Position numbers and translations under genes: made by a program
Shown here: positions 18,115 through 28,108 of the stretch, piece by piece
Numbering within the stretch: the first letter of the stretch is position 1
Layout of the letters: the number at the start of each line of letters is the position of its first letter
The notes under the pieces: generated by a model
What the model saw: the letters and a program-made list of their open reading frames with translations, nothing else
The model's database searches: none
Told to the model about the DNA's origin: nothing
Origin: Yoonia sp. GPGPB17
GTDB lineage: Bacteria; Pseudomonadota; Alphaproteobacteria; Rhodobacterales; Rhodobacteraceae
DNA: 64,000 nt
Assembly: GCF_037892195.1 (NCBI RefSeq)
Contig: NZ_JATACI010000002.1
Location: forward strand, 1,240,001-1,304,000
Direction: 5' to 3'

Positions 18115-18893
18115 CAGATCGTTGCGTTGATTGCGCCACCATCCAGCACAATGTTCTGGCCAACGATAAAGCCAGCATGCTGCGAACACAGGAACGCGCA
18201 CATCGCGCCAAACTCTTCCTTGGTGCCATAGCGACGTGCAGGGATTGTGGCCTGACGCTGCGCCGTGGCCTCCGCAATATCAATGCCTTGCGCCTTGGAC
18301 ACGCCGGTATCAAGGCTGACGGCGCGGTCGGTGGCATGAATGCCCGGCAGCATGTTGTTCACGTTCACACCAAATTGCGCCACCTGGCGCGCGGTGCCTG
18401 CGGCATAGCCCGTCAGACCGGCACGGGCAGAATTCGACAGGCCCAACTGCGGAATAGGTGCTTTCACAGACCCGGACGTGATATTCACAACCCGCCCCCA
18501 GCCTTTGTCGATCATCCCGGGCATCAGCGCCTTCATCAGTGCAATCGGTGCCAGCATATTGGCGTCCAATGCAGCTATGAAATCGTCCCGATCCCAATCA
18601 GACCAAAGACCCGGAGGCGGACCACCTGCGTTGTTCACCAGGATATCGACATCCGACGCCGCGTCCAGCAATGAAGCGCGTCCGGCTTCGGTCGCAACAT
18701 CGGCCGCCACAGCAACAACATCTACACCGTAAGTGCTGCGAGTATGTGTCGCAGTCGCCTCAAGCGCGTCCGTACCGCGCCCGTTCAAGACCAAATTCAC
18801 CCCTGCAGCCGCCAGCGCTTCGGCACAGCCACGGCCCAAACCCTTTGATGACGCACAGACCAGCGCACGTTTTCCTTTGATCCCTAAATCCAT
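18114..18893 (-). CDS. Short-chain dehydrogenase-like protein lacking the canonical Tyr and Lys
   Basis: 259 residues with the Rossmann motif ASSKGLGRG (~14-22) and NNAG (~87-90). In the catalytic block the Ser is present (NITSGS), but alignment to FabG-type enzymes places Ser where Tyr is usual and Arg where Lys is usual (LSNSARAGLTG). Such divergent SDRs are recurrent in alphaproteobacteria. Their reaction is uncertain, and oxidoreductase activity should not be assumed. The gene is co-transcribed with the alkylation-repair-like gene, with a one-base overlap. Confidence 0.8.
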   Translation of the reverse strand: MDLGIKGKRALVCASSKGLGRGCAEALAAAGVNLVLNGRGTDALEATATHTRSTYGVDVVAVAADVATEAGRASLLDAASDVDILVNNAGGPPPGLWSDWDRDDFIAALDANMLAPIALMKALMPGMIDKGWGRVVNITSGSVKAPIPQLGLSNSARAGLTGYAAGTARQVAQFGVNVNNMLPGIHATDRAVSLDTGVSKAQGIDIAEATAQRQATIPARRYGTKEEFGAMCAFLCSQHAGFIVGQNIVLDGGAINATI

Positions 18894-19017
18894 GATAGCA
18901 TCCCTTTCGTTGCGGTTGCTCTGGACCTAGCACTGGACCCTGCATTGGGCAAACCCATCCTAGCGATTTCGTGTTCTTGCTTGGCCTTCCGGCACCCCCG
19001 GTGTAACCCCTTTAGCC

Positions 19018-19981
19018 ATGTCACAAAGCCTCATCACCATCGATGTGCTGCGCGCAAACCATGTCACCGTCAGCGGCGGCGTCATGAAGGGTGAACCTTT
19101 GTCTTTTGCCGATGAGCTTGTGCTGGATGATATGTTTGAGATAGCCGCTTAGCGCCTCAACAGTCGCACTTGATTTGATTGCCGATGAAACGGGGCTAAA
19201 GCAGGCCACAGGCAACCGGAACACCGTGCATCTGGATAGCTGCCTGACAATGATGGCCCCCGATGGCAGCACGCACGAAGCCTTAATCCTTGTTGAAATC
19301 GAGGATCATGGCGTCGCAGATATCTTTTTGCTGCCGCTGGGCGAGTTGCTCCCGTCTGTTGACTATCGGTTGGTCGGGATTGAACGGCACACGGCCACTC
19401 GCCGTTTTGCCGAAGCCGCCAGCGGGTCATTTGCGCGCGGCACCCGCATTACTATGGGCGATGGGCAAATGCGCCCAATCGAAACCCTCGCCGCAGGCGA
19501 TATGGTCCTGACGCGTGATGCGGGCAGGCAACCTATTCGCCATATCGGGCTGGCTACGTTGCGGGCCTCAGGTCGCTTTGCCCCCGTTGTGATCACCAAA
19601 GGCGCACTGCACAACGACCGTGATCTGGTCGTGCGTCCGGACCATCGGCTGTTCATTTACCAGCGTGAAGATCACTTGGGCGCGGGCCGTGCCGAAGTGC
19701 TGATCAAGGCGCGGCATCTGGTGGACCACACGACCGTCCTGCGCCGCCACGGCGGATTTGTGGACTACTTTCAGCTGATCTTCGATGATCATCACATCAT
19801 CTATGCGGAAGGCATTGGCGCCGAGTCCCATCTGATCGGTCCGCACACCCGCCATGCCTTTTCCGCAGGCGAGACGTCACCAGACCATGCCCACCGGCCG
19901 CATCTGGATTATGAAGTCAAGACAAGCCTGATCCCCACTGCGCAGGCCGCATCACTGCTGCGCAATGCCTCTGCCCGGTAG
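19018..19981 (+). CDS. Hint-domain (Hedgehog/intein) protein, frame break at ~19149
   Basis: The N-terminus starts MSQSLITIDV at ATG 19018 and hits TAG at 19150. Removing one T from the TT at 19149-19150 links it to the long frame ending at 19981, giving about 320 residues. The Hint block SFARGTRITMGDGQMRPIE (catalytic Cys replaced by Ser), GDMVLTRD, DLVVRPDHRLFIYQ and YFQLIFDDHHIIYAEG is typical of the many roseobacter Hint proteins of unknown role, possibly autoprocessing secreted proteins. It is a stand-alone gene, divergent from the SDR. Confidence 0.75.
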
Positions 19982-19993
19982 CAATACCATGGC

Positions 19994-20611
19994 TTAGGGG
20001 TTTTGTGTTTCCTCCACCTCCATCGTTACAATCAGTGTCCCGCTGCGCATCACACCATTATCGTCAATACCTGCCTCTAGATCGCCCGCCGTCAGGGCCC
20101 TAACCGGATTGCCCAAGAACACCCCACGCATTGTGCCATCAAAGGTCAAGGCGCGCCCGCTGCTGTTAAGCGTGCCTTGATAGTCCAAAGCCATGTTCTG
20201 CCCTGGCCCATCACTTTGCAGAGCAATCGTGCCATTATAGTCCATCACATCACCATTGGCATTGGTGCCAAAAGTGTTTTCAATGGCACCCGCAGCATCG
20301 CCATTGTCAAAATCCACGCTCAACCGTGCATCACCGAAAATCACGACCGGCTCCGCACCGGTCTCAACCCGCATGGTGCCAGACCCTGCAAATGTCATCG
20401 CGCCACCCACCGGTACATCCTCTGCAGTGGTCACCGGCATGCCCATCACCCCTGCCCCCGGATCACCCAGCACACGCAGTTTTTGCGCTTCGTACACATC
20501 AAGACGTGCCAGCCGGGGGTCAATCCCGCTTCCGCCGCCGCCACCGCCTCCGCCGCCGCAGGCCGCTAAGGACAACAGCAGACCACCGCACATCATCAGC
20601 CGTTTCATCAT
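19994..20611 (-). CDS. Lipoprotein with transferrin-binding-protein-like beta-barrel
   Basis: About 205 residues from ATG 20611 (MKRLMMCG; an in-frame ATG lies at 20641). A signal peptide ends at lipobox LAAC, followed by a run of nine glycines, a common outer-membrane lipoprotein linker. The remainder alternates short hydrophobic strands (MTFAGSGTMRVE, ARLSVDFDNG, GTIALQSDG, LDYQGTLNSSGRALTFDGTM), as in the TbpB C-lobe/Slam-dependent lipoprotein fold. Surface location is inferred. The ligand is unknown. Confidence 0.65.
   Translation of the reverse strand: MMKRLMMCGGLLLSLAACGGGGGGGGGSGIDPRLARLDVYEAQKLRVLGDPGAGVMGMPVTTAEDVPVGGAMTFAGSGTMRVETGAEPVVIFGDARLSVDFDNGDAAGAIENTFGTNANGDVMDYNGTIALQSDGPGQNMALDYQGTLNSSGRALTFDGTMRGVFLGNPVRALTAGDLEAGIDDNGVMRSGTLIVTMEVEETQNP
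20526..20560. repeat. CCG-rich microsatellite encoding a poly-glycine linker
   Basis: Imperfect trinucleotide repeat of CCG/CCA/CCT on the plus strand, read as nine glycines after the lipobox of the minus-strand lipoprotein. Slippage here would change linker length in-frame. Confidence 0.55.
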
Positions 20612-20710
20612 AGCCCTCCGCGAGGGGTGTTTTAACAACAACTCCCAAATCTTTGGTTAAGCGCATGGCGACGATTGCCCTTTGCGCCCCAACGGCATAA
20701 AGCGTCCCTC

Positions 20711-22305
20711 ATGACAAATCGCCCTGAACTTCCCCCTGAAATCGCCCGCCGCCGGACCTTTGCGATCATCTCGCACCCCGACGCTGGTAAGACGACGCTG
20801 ACCGAAAAGTTTCTGCTTTACGGTGGCGCTATTCAGATGGCCGGACAGGTGCGCGCCAAGGGCGAGGCGCGACGTACGCGCTCTGACTTCATGCAGATGG
20901 AAAAAGACCGGGGCATTTCCGTCTCGGCCTCGGCCATGTCGTTTGATTTTGAAACCTATCGCTTCAATCTGGTCGATACCCCCGGCCACTCGGATTTTTC
21001 CGAAGACACCTATCGCACACTGACCGCTGTTGATGCTGCTGTCATGGTGATTGACGGTGCCAAGGGCGTAGAAAGCCAGACGCAAAAGCTGTTTGAGGTC
21101 TGCCGCCTGCGCGACCTGCCGATCCTGACATTCTGCAACAAGATGGATCGCGAAAGCCGTGATACGTTTGAGATCATTGACGAAATTCAGGAAAACCTCG
21201 CCATTGATGTGACCCCTGCCTCATGGCCTATCGGCGTGGGTCGCGAATTCATCGGTTGCTATGACATCCTGCGCGACAAACTGGAACTGATGGACCGGGC
21301 GGACCGGAACAAGGTGGCCGAAAGCATTCAGATTTCAGGCCTTGATGATCCGAAACTGGCAGAGCATGTGCCCGCACATCTGCTGGAAAAATTCCTCGAA
21401 GAGATCGAGATGGCCAAGGAGTTGCTCCCGACGCTCGATCCTGATGCACTCCTGAACGGCTCGATGACGCCGATCTGGTTCGGCTCTGCGATGAACTCTT
21501 TCGGGGTTAAAGAACTAATGGATGGGCTGGCAACCTACGGCCCTGAACCACAGGTCCAGACGGCCCAACCGCGCAACATCGCGCCCGAAGAAAAGAAGGT
21601 TGCGGGCTTCGTCTTCAAGGTGCAGGCCAACATGGACCCCAAGCACCGCGACCGTGTGGCGTTCCTACGTCTTGCCTCGGGCCATTTCGAACGCGGGATG
21701 AAGCTGACCCATGTGCGTTCCAAGAAACAGATGGCGATCACCAATCCAGTCCTCTTTCTCGCCGCCGACCGCGAATTGGCCGAGGAAGCCTGGGCGGCGA
21801 CATCATCGGCATACCAAATCACGGCCAATTGCGCATCGGCGACACGCTGACCGAAGGCGAGGCATTGCGTGTCTCCGGCATCCCCTCATTCGCACCGGAA
21901 CTGCTGCAAACCTGCCGTGCGGGTGATCCATTGAAGGCCAAGCACCTCGAAAAAGCACTGATGCAATTCGCCGAGGAAGGGGCGGCGAAAGTGTTCAAAC
22001 CTACCTTCGGCTCAGGCTTTATCGTCGGCGTCGTGGGGGGCTTGCAATTCGAGGTGCTCGCCAGCCGGATTGAGATGGAATATGGGCTGCCGGTGCGGTT
22101 TGAAGCCTCCCAGTTCACCTCGGCCCGCTGGGTCGCAGGCGACAAGGACGCGGTAGATAAATTCGCCGACGCCAACAAACAACACATCGCAACCGACAAC
22201 GACGGGGACACCGTATTCCTGACGCGTCTGCAATGGGATATCGACCGGGTGGGTCGTGACTACCCGGATGTGACGCTGACGGCGACGAAAGAGATGATGG
22301 TTTAG
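20711..22305 (+). CDS. prfC: Peptide chain release factor 3, frame break at ~21792-21797
   Basis: GTPase that recycles RF1/RF2 after termination. ATG 20711 begins MTNRPELPPEIARRRTFAII. G-motifs are SHPDAGKTTLT, RGIS, DTPGHSDF and NKMD, and the translation-factor beta-barrel and RF3 C-terminal domain follow. The first frame ends at 21850. The second frame picks up as GDIIGIPNHGQLRIGDTLTE. One missing base in TGGGCGGC joins them as AWAGDIIGI and gives the usual ~530-residue length. A break in this conserved gene is probably a sequence error. Confidence 0.88.
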
Positions 22306-22365
22306 CAGCATGGGCAACCCGCCCATGGTAACGATTGGTTAACTAACTTTGCGCATGACCAGAGC

Positions 22366-22839
22366 ATGCGTCTTTATCTTGTCATTGCCTGTCTTATCCT
22401 CTCATCCTGTAGCACAAAGCCACCGGTTACCAAAGGCATCGATGACTGGACCGGCTTTACACATGTGATGACTGCCGAGTATGAGATTCTGCGAAACAAC
22501 ACAGCCATCATGACCGCGCGCGGCATTATGATCACCCGCGATGGGCAGCGCGGGTTTGCTGTATTGACCAGCCTGCGGCGCCTTGTCCCCAACGGGCCCA
22601 TCATTCGCCATATGTATAGCGGCGACACCCAATTGGACTATCATCGACACGACCGGCCCTTGACACACTGCGTGGACCGCTGTCGGCGAACGGAGTTGGG
22701 GGCCATTCATATGACAGAGGCCGCATTTCGCATCGCCAGCCAGACTGGCATGCCGTTGCGGGTACAGGGACGGCGCGGGCGATATGAGGCGACAGTACCG
22801 CCGTCGCTCTTTGCCGCGGTCCTTGGATCTGCCGAATAG
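22366..22839 (+). CDS. Hypothetical small lipoprotein
   Basis: 157 residues with a signal peptide and lipobox LSSC (cleavage before Cys ~15). The rest is soluble with two cysteines near residues 103-107 (HCVDRC). No family is recognised. It is followed after three bases by another hypothetical gene in the same direction, so the two are probably co-transcribed. Confidence 0.6.
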   Translation: MRLYLVIACLILSSCSTKPPVTKGIDDWTGFTHVMTAEYEILRNNTAIMTARGIMITRDGQRGFAVLTSLRRLVPNGPIIRHMYSGDTQLDYHRHDRPLTHCVDRCRRTELGAIHMTEAAFRIASQTGMPLRVQGRRGRYEATVPPSLFAAVLGSAE

Positions 22840-22842
22840 ACC

Positions 22843-23649
22843 TTGGCAGGGTTGCCAGCCAGCCTTCGCACCTCAATACTGCTGGCAGCGCAACAGGGCA
22901 GCACAACCTTGACCGACCTGACAGACACCTATCCCAATGGCATCGCATCTTTACTGCCGCAGTACCAAAAGCGCCGGGCGCTTTTGACGGGGGATGATGT
23001 GCCGCCAGCAGACGTGGATTTCAAAGTGCTGGCCGCGATCCCCCTGCCCGCTCAGGTATTGCCACGGCCTGAAGGACTGAGCAGGACAGACAAGAAACGG
23101 CATATGCTCTTGGGCGAACTGGCTGGCCACAGCGAACTGGCGATGCTGCATGGCATGCTGATTTCACATCTGCGCAAACACACCTACCCCGATGGTGCAC
23201 CGGTACTATTTCTGCGTCTCTGGTCAGAAGAAGAGGCATGGTTGCTGGATAACCTGCCGACGCGCTGGTTGATCTCGGCCGTGATTACCTTTGCGGACCA
23301 CGGGCAAACCGAAGCAGACCGCAACCTCGCGGCGCGCATGAACATGCTGTTTTCACTGATGAAAATCTACGAGGCCGAGCGTTGTTTCTCTGGCAAACCC
23401 GCGCAAGAGCCCTTCCGCACCCAAGACCGCAACAAATCCCCACTGCCGATGGGGATGAAGGATTTTTCGGTCCTGCAAGGCGATCTGGAAGCGCATCTGC
23501 TGGCCCCTCTCTGGCTTGATGCTGAAACCGCACCGGGTATCGGGAACCTGACCCGCCACCTGCTCACCACTATGAACGCTGACGACGGCACCGTCTTTCG
23601 CCGCTTTGCGATTATGCGCGCCCGTGCCGCAAAACAGCGCTCAACTTGA
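22843..23649 (+). CDS. Conserved-looking hypothetical protein, soluble
   Basis: 268 residues from TTG 22843. No signal peptide or membrane helix is seen. Segments such as HMLLGELAGHSELAMLHGML and LRLWSEEEAWLLDNLPTRWL look like structured helical protein with consistent codon use, so I accept it as real. No function can be assigned. The start is uncertain because no ATG lies close to the N-terminal end of the frame. Confidence 0.55.
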   Translation: MAGLPASLRTSILLAAQQGSTTLTDLTDTYPNGIASLLPQYQKRRALLTGDDVPPADVDFKVLAAIPLPAQVLPRPEGLSRTDKKRHMLLGELAGHSELAMLHGMLISHLRKHTYPDGAPVLFLRLWSEEEAWLLDNLPTRWLISAVITFADHGQTEADRNLAARMNMLFSLMKIYEAERCFSGKPAQEPFRTQDRNKSPLPMGMKDFSVLQGDLEAHLLAPLWLDAETAPGIGNLTRHLLTTMNADDGTVFRRFAIMRARAAKQRST

Positions 23650-23767
23650 CGCATGACCCCATATCCGGTATCGGCAATCACGGCTTGCAAAGGCCCACGA
23701 CGCGGGACGCTCGGAACAATGCGTCCTTTCACAACATGCGGACCGAAACCGCATTCATAGGACGTAT

Positions 23768-25204
23768 ATGACCAAGTTTACCGACCTGAACCTTGCGCCC
23801 AAGGTTCTCAAAGCTGTAGCCGAAACAGGCTATGATACCCCCACACCCATTCAGGCAGGTGCAATTGCCCCAGCGCTGGAAGGCCGCGATGTTTTAGGCA
23901 TCGCACAGACGGGCACCGGCAAAACTGCCGCCTTCACCTTGCCGATGATCACGCTTTTGGGCCGTGGCCGGGCACGGGCACGGATGCCGCGTTCGCTGGT
24001 ACTGGCCCCAACGCGGGAACTGGCCGCTCAAGTGGCCGAGAATTTTGACGCCTACGCCAAATACACGAAACTGTCGCGTGCCCTGCTGATTGGCGGGACC
24101 AGCTTCAAGGATCAGGACATGATCATCGACAAGGGCGTCGACGTGCTAATCGCCACGCCAGGTCGTCTGCTGGACCATCTGGAGCGCGGCAAGCTGATCC
24201 TGACAGATGTAAAAATCATGGTGGTGGATGAGGCCGACCGCATGCTTGATATGGGATTCATCCCCGATATCGAGGAAATCTTCAAACGCACGCCATTTAC
24301 CCGCCAAACCCTGTTCTTCTCGGCAACCATGGCACCAGAGATTGAGCGGATCACCAACACGTTCCTCTCCAACCCGGCCAAGATCGAAGTGGCCCGTGCC
24401 GCGACGACAAACACCAACATCAAGCAAGGTGTTGTCCAGTTCAAAGGATCATCCAAACCCAAAGAACCATCAGAAAAGCGCGCGCTGCTGCGCAAACTAA
24501 TTGATGCTGAAGGCGAGGCCTGCACCAACGCGATCATCTTCTGCAACCGCAAGTCGGACGTCGATATCGTCGCCAAATCCCTGAACAAATACGGATATAA
24601 CGCCGCCCCGATCCATGGCGATCTGGACCAATCCCACCGGACGCGCACGCTGGAAAGCTTCCGCGATGACAAGCTGCGGTTTCTTGTGGCCTCTGACGTG
24701 GCGGCGCGCGGTCTGGACATTCCGGCGGTAACACACGTCTTTAACTTCGACGTGCCCAGCCATGCCGAAGATTACGTACACCGCATCGGGCGCACAGGTC
24801 GCGCTGGACGCACGGGTACGGCGATCATGATCTGCGTGCCACGGGACGAAAAGAACCTCGAAGACGTTGAACGTCTGGTCAAGGAAACGATCCCGCGTTT
24901 AGAGGTGCCGGGTGGCGAAGCGGACCCTGCCAAAGCAGCGACCGAAAAGACCGAAGACAAACCCAAGCGGACCCGCAGCCGACGCAAAAAGGATGATGCG
25001 CCTGAAGCGAAAACGGATAGCCCGCGAACCGATGACGCAGACAAGACAAAGCCTGAGGCAAAGGCCGATGAAAAGCCACGTCAGGAGCGATCCCGCAGCG
25101 GGCGCGTCAAAGATCGGCGCGACAATGGACCCAAGGTTGTCGGCATGGGTGATGAGCCACCTGCTTTCATCGCGATGAGTTTTGCCGAGCGGGCGAAGGG
25201 GTAG
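23768..25204 (+). CDS. rhlE: DEAD-box RNA helicase, RhlE type
   Basis: 478 residues. Motifs in order: TPTPIQ (Q motif, ~25), AQTGTGKTAAF (I), PTRELAAQ (Ia), TPGR (Ib), DEAD (II), SAT (III), FCNRKSDVD (IV), ARGLDIP (V) and HRIGRTGRAGR (VI). The last ~100 residues are a low-complexity Lys/Arg/Asp/Glu tail, common in RhlE proteins and likely RNA-binding. The gene stands alone and unwinds structured RNA in ribosome assembly or decay. Confidence 0.88.
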   Translation: MTKFTDLNLAPKVLKAVAETGYDTPTPIQAGAIAPALEGRDVLGIAQTGTGKTAAFTLPMITLLGRGRARARMPRSLVLAPTRELAAQVAENFDAYAKYTKLSRALLIGGTSFKDQDMIIDKGVDVLIATPGRLLDHLERGKLILTDVKIMVVDEADRMLDMGFIPDIEEIFKRTPFTRQTLFFSATMAPEIERITNTFLSNPAKIEVARAATTNTNIKQGVVQFKGSSKPKEPSEKRALLRKLIDAEGEACTNAIIFCNRKSDVDIVAKSLNKYGYNAAPIHGDLDQSHRTRTLESFRDDKLRFLVASDVAARGLDIPAVTHVFNFDVPSHAEDYVHRIGRTGRAGRTGTAIMICVPRDEKNLEDVERLVKETIPRLEVPGGEADPAKAATEKTEDKPKRTRSRRKKDDAPEAKTDSPRTDDADKTKPEAKADEKPRQERSRSGRVKDRRDNGPKVVGMGDEPPAFIAMSFAERAKG

Positions 25205-25267
25205 TTACCGCCTATCAGGCACCCTGTCGTTATCCCTGTATCCGCGTCCGGCAGATACCTGCAGACA

Positions 25268-25573
25268 TTAAGTCGGGCAGGAAATCCGAATAACGTTCTC
25301 TGACAGCAAACGCACCCCTGCCTGTGTGATCTTCACACCTTTGCGCTCGTCAATGATGCGATACCCTTGCGGACACAATCGGCGGGCAAAACTATCGCGT
25401 TGCGGGGCGTAGGACCTGGTGCCAACGGGATCTGCATAGTGCGTAACACTAAATTCATAAACGTTGTTGCCGCCCTGCGTTCCCACAAGGTTCTGGGAAG
25501 GATCAGTCATCATGCAGCCAGACAGAGCCATAGCGGCCAATACTGATGGAATAGATTTGCAGATCATCATCAT
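25268..25573 (-). CDS. Hypothetical small lipoprotein
   Basis: 101 residues with a signal peptide and lipobox ALSGC. The mature part ends in LLSENVIRISCPT, and two more cysteines (LCPQ, SCPT) could form a disulfide. No domain is recognised. It is convergent with rhlE and lies 85 bases upstream of the RNase J stop. Confidence 0.55.
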   Translation of the reverse strand: MMMICKSIPSVLAAMALSGCMMTDPSQNLVGTQGGNNVYEFSVTHYADPVGTRSYAPQRDSFARRLCPQGYRIIDERKGVKITQAGVRLLSENVIRISCPT

Positions 25574-25658
25574 TCACCTTGGTCATTTCATTGCTGCCAT
25601 GATGATAGACAAAGCAAACCGGCAAAACTGTGACGATAGGATGTCTAGGGTCTTTGCC

Positions 25659-27323
25659 CTAACCCAGCCGTGACACAATCACCGTCACCTCGGGCTTCTT
25701 CCCGATCTCAGCTTGTGCCGACCGTCGTGCAATCGACTTCAACTCTTTTTCCAGCTTTACATCATCGCGCAGTGTCTTGGCATCGGCACGGTTCACAAAC
25801 TGGCTCAGGTCTTCTTCGACAACATCAACAAGCGCTGCGTTGTTGCGCCCGGTCTCGGCCAGTCCATTCGTCTCAACCCACGGATCGCCAAGTGGCTCAT
25901 CATTTTCATCAATGATCAGAGTCACAATCAGATGCCCGTTCAGCGCCATGCGGATGCGGTTTCGCACCACGCCATCCAGCGCACCGACCTGCACCGAGCC
26001 ATCAAGGTAGGTTCGCCCGGTCTCGATATACTCTGTCACCGTTGGTTGGTTGCGAGACAGGTCGATCATCATGCCATTGATCGCCAATATCCCGGACAGA
26101 CCGGATGCCTCGCCCAGCTTCACATGCTCGCGCAGGTGCCGGTGTTCGCCATGCATCGGGATCAGGACTTGTGGTTTGACGATCTGGTGAAGCCGCTCCA
26201 GATCGGGCCGGTTGGCATGGCCGGATACGTGATACTTGCCGCCCGCGTCATCGACCACATCAACGCCCAGCTCAGAGAGCTGGTTCATGATACGGATCAC
26301 ACCGCGTTCATTGCCGGGAATGGTTTTCGACGAAAACAGGAACGTGTCCCCGTCAGTCAACTTGATCCCCATATAGTTGCCCTGCGCCAGTTGCGCCGAG
26401 GCGGCGCGGCGTTCGCCCTGTGACCCGGTGACCAGCAGCATCACGTTTTCGCGCGGCATTTGTAGCGCGTCTTCGGGCGAGACCACGGATGGAAACCCTT
26501 TGAGAATACCTACGTCGGTTGCCGCTTCAACCATCCGGCGCATCGCACGACCCAAGAGTACGACCGAGCGCTCGGCCTTTTGCGCCGCAATCGCCAGTGT
26601 CTTCAACCGCGCGATGTTGGATGCAAATGTGGTCGCCACGACCATGCCCTTTGCCTCTTTCATCATCTCGGCAATCGCATCACCGATCGAGGCTTCGGAC
26701 CGCCCCGGATCGCGCGAAAACACGTTGGTGCTGTCGCACACCAGCGCCTTGACGCCATCCTTTGACACTTCTTCCCAGAGCGTCTCATTCCACGGATCAC
26801 CCACCACCGGGGTTTCGTCGATCTTGAAGTCGCCAGAGTGCAGCACGCGCCCCTCAGGCGTGTCGATCAACAAACCCGCGCTTTCGGGAATGGAATGGCT
26901 GATCGGCAGGTAAGACACTGTCATCGGCCCACATGCGATCATCTCAGGGTACGGTTGCACGACCTTCACGACGCTTTCGGGGTGTCCATGCTCGTCCAGC
27001 TTGCGGCGCGCGATATTCGCTGTGAAGGGGCGGGCGTAGACGGGTGCGCCCAGTTGTTCCCAGTAATGCCCGATGGCCCCAACATGGTCTTCATGCGCAT
27101 GCGTGATAAAGATGCCGTCAATCTGTGCCTTACGCTCGCGCAGCCATGCGATATCGGGCAGGATCAAATCAACCCCCGGTGTGCCGTCCATGTCAGGGAA
27201 GGTCACGCCCAGATCGACAACAATCAGCCGCTCTTTGCCCGGTTTGCCGTATCCATAGACATAGGCATTCATGCCGATTTCACCGGCACCTCCAAGAGGC
27301 AGATAGATCAGGCGGTCGCTCAT
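25659..27323 (-). CDS. rnj: Ribonuclease J
   Basis: 554 residues of the metallo-beta-lactamase/beta-CASP family. The zinc site HAHEDHVGAIGH is at ~residues 75-86, and the later MHGEHRHLREH and SGHANRPDL blocks are conserved. It combines 5'-3' exonuclease and endonuclease activity and, in alphaproteobacteria, processes 23S rRNA ends and mRNA. The start overlaps the coaX stop by ATGA, so coaX-rnj is one unit, and birA upstream is probably part of it. Confidence 0.92.
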   Translation of the reverse strand: MSDRLIYLPLGGAGEIGMNAYVYGYGKPGKERLIVVDLGVTFPDMDGTPGVDLILPDIAWLRERKAQIDGIFITHAHEDHVGAIGHYWEQLGAPVYARPFTANIARRKLDEHGHPESVVKVVQPYPEMIACGPMTVSYLPISHSIPESAGLLIDTPEGRVLHSGDFKIDETPVVGDPWNETLWEEVSKDGVKALVCDSTNVFSRDPGRSEASIGDAIAEMMKEAKGMVVATTFASNIARLKTLAIAAQKAERSVVLLGRAMRRMVEAATDVGILKGFPSVVSPEDALQMPRENVMLLVTGSQGERRAASAQLAQGNYMGIKLTDGDTFLFSSKTIPGNERGVIRIMNQLSELGVDVVDDAGGKYHVSGHANRPDLERLHQIVKPQVLIPMHGEHRHLREHVKLGEASGLSGILAINGMMIDLSRNQPTVTEYIETGRTYLDGSVQVGALDGVVRNRIRMALNGHLIVTLIIDENDEPLGDPWVETNGLAETGRNNAALVDVVEEDLSQFVNRADAKTLRDDVKLEKELKSIARRSAQAEIGKKPEVTVIVSRLG

Positions 27324-28093
27324 GCGGTGTCCTTGTTGTATTGGTGGATGACGGTCAGACCGTGCATCGTCAGATCATCTTCAAAAGCATCAAACAGCGG
27401 TTCAGACTGTTGGAACAAAGGCGCCAGACCACCGGTCGAGATGACCTGCATGGGCACGCCCCGCTCTGCTTTGATCCGCGCGCATATCTCACGCACCAAT
27501 CCGATGTAACCCCAAAAGACGCCTGACTGCATACAGGCCACCGTATTGGTGCCCACAACAGCCTGTGGCTTGGTGATATCGACATGTGGCAGAGCGGCGG
27601 CGGCGCTGTGCAACGCCTCTAACGACAGGTTCACGCCCGGTGCGATGACACCACCGACATAGGCGCCGTCGTCGGCCACAACATCAAAGGTGGTGGCGGT
27701 CCCGAAATCGACGACGATCAGGTTGCCGCCATGCCGGTCAAAGGCCCCAGCCGTGTTCACCAACCGGTCCGGGCCTACTTGCGTGCCTTCGTCAACGCGG
27801 GGCTCGGCTGGCAGGCGACAGTCGGGTTTGCCCACCACCATCGGGCGGCAGTTGTAATAGCGGTCCGCAAAAACACGCAGGTTGAATACCACACGCGGCA
27901 CCGTGGAACTGACGATGACTTCGGTAATGACCACATCCAGCTTTTGAAACCGCATCAATGTCGACAACCAGACATAGTACTGATCTGCTGTGCGCTGCCA
28001 CTCGGTGCTGGTACGCCATGTGGCGACAAACTCTTTGCCGTCCCAGATAGAAAACACGGTATTGGTGTTACCGCAATCGATGGCGAGAAGCAT
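27320..28093 (-). CDS. coaX: Type III pantothenate kinase
   Basis: 257 residues, first step of coenzyme A synthesis. The ASKHA-fold phosphate motif is LLAIDCGNTNTVFSIWDG at the N-terminus, and VVDFGTATTFDVV carries the conserved Asp near residue 130. The gene lies between birA and rnj, all on the minus strand, an arrangement common in this order. Confidence 0.93.
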   Translation of the reverse strand: MLLAIDCGNTNTVFSIWDGKEFVATWRTSTEWQRTADQYYVWLSTLMRFQKLDVVITEVIVSSTVPRVVFNLRVFADRYYNCRPMVVGKPDCRLPAEPRVDEGTQVGPDRLVNTAGAFDRHGGNLIVVDFGTATTFDVVADDGAYVGGVIAPGVNLSLEALHSAAAALPHVDITKPQAVVGTNTVACMQSGVFWGYIGLVREICARIKAERGVPMQVISTGGLAPLFQQSEPLFDAFEDDLTMHGLTVIHQYNKDTA

Positions 28094-28108
28094 GTGTCGC
28101 CTCCTTCT

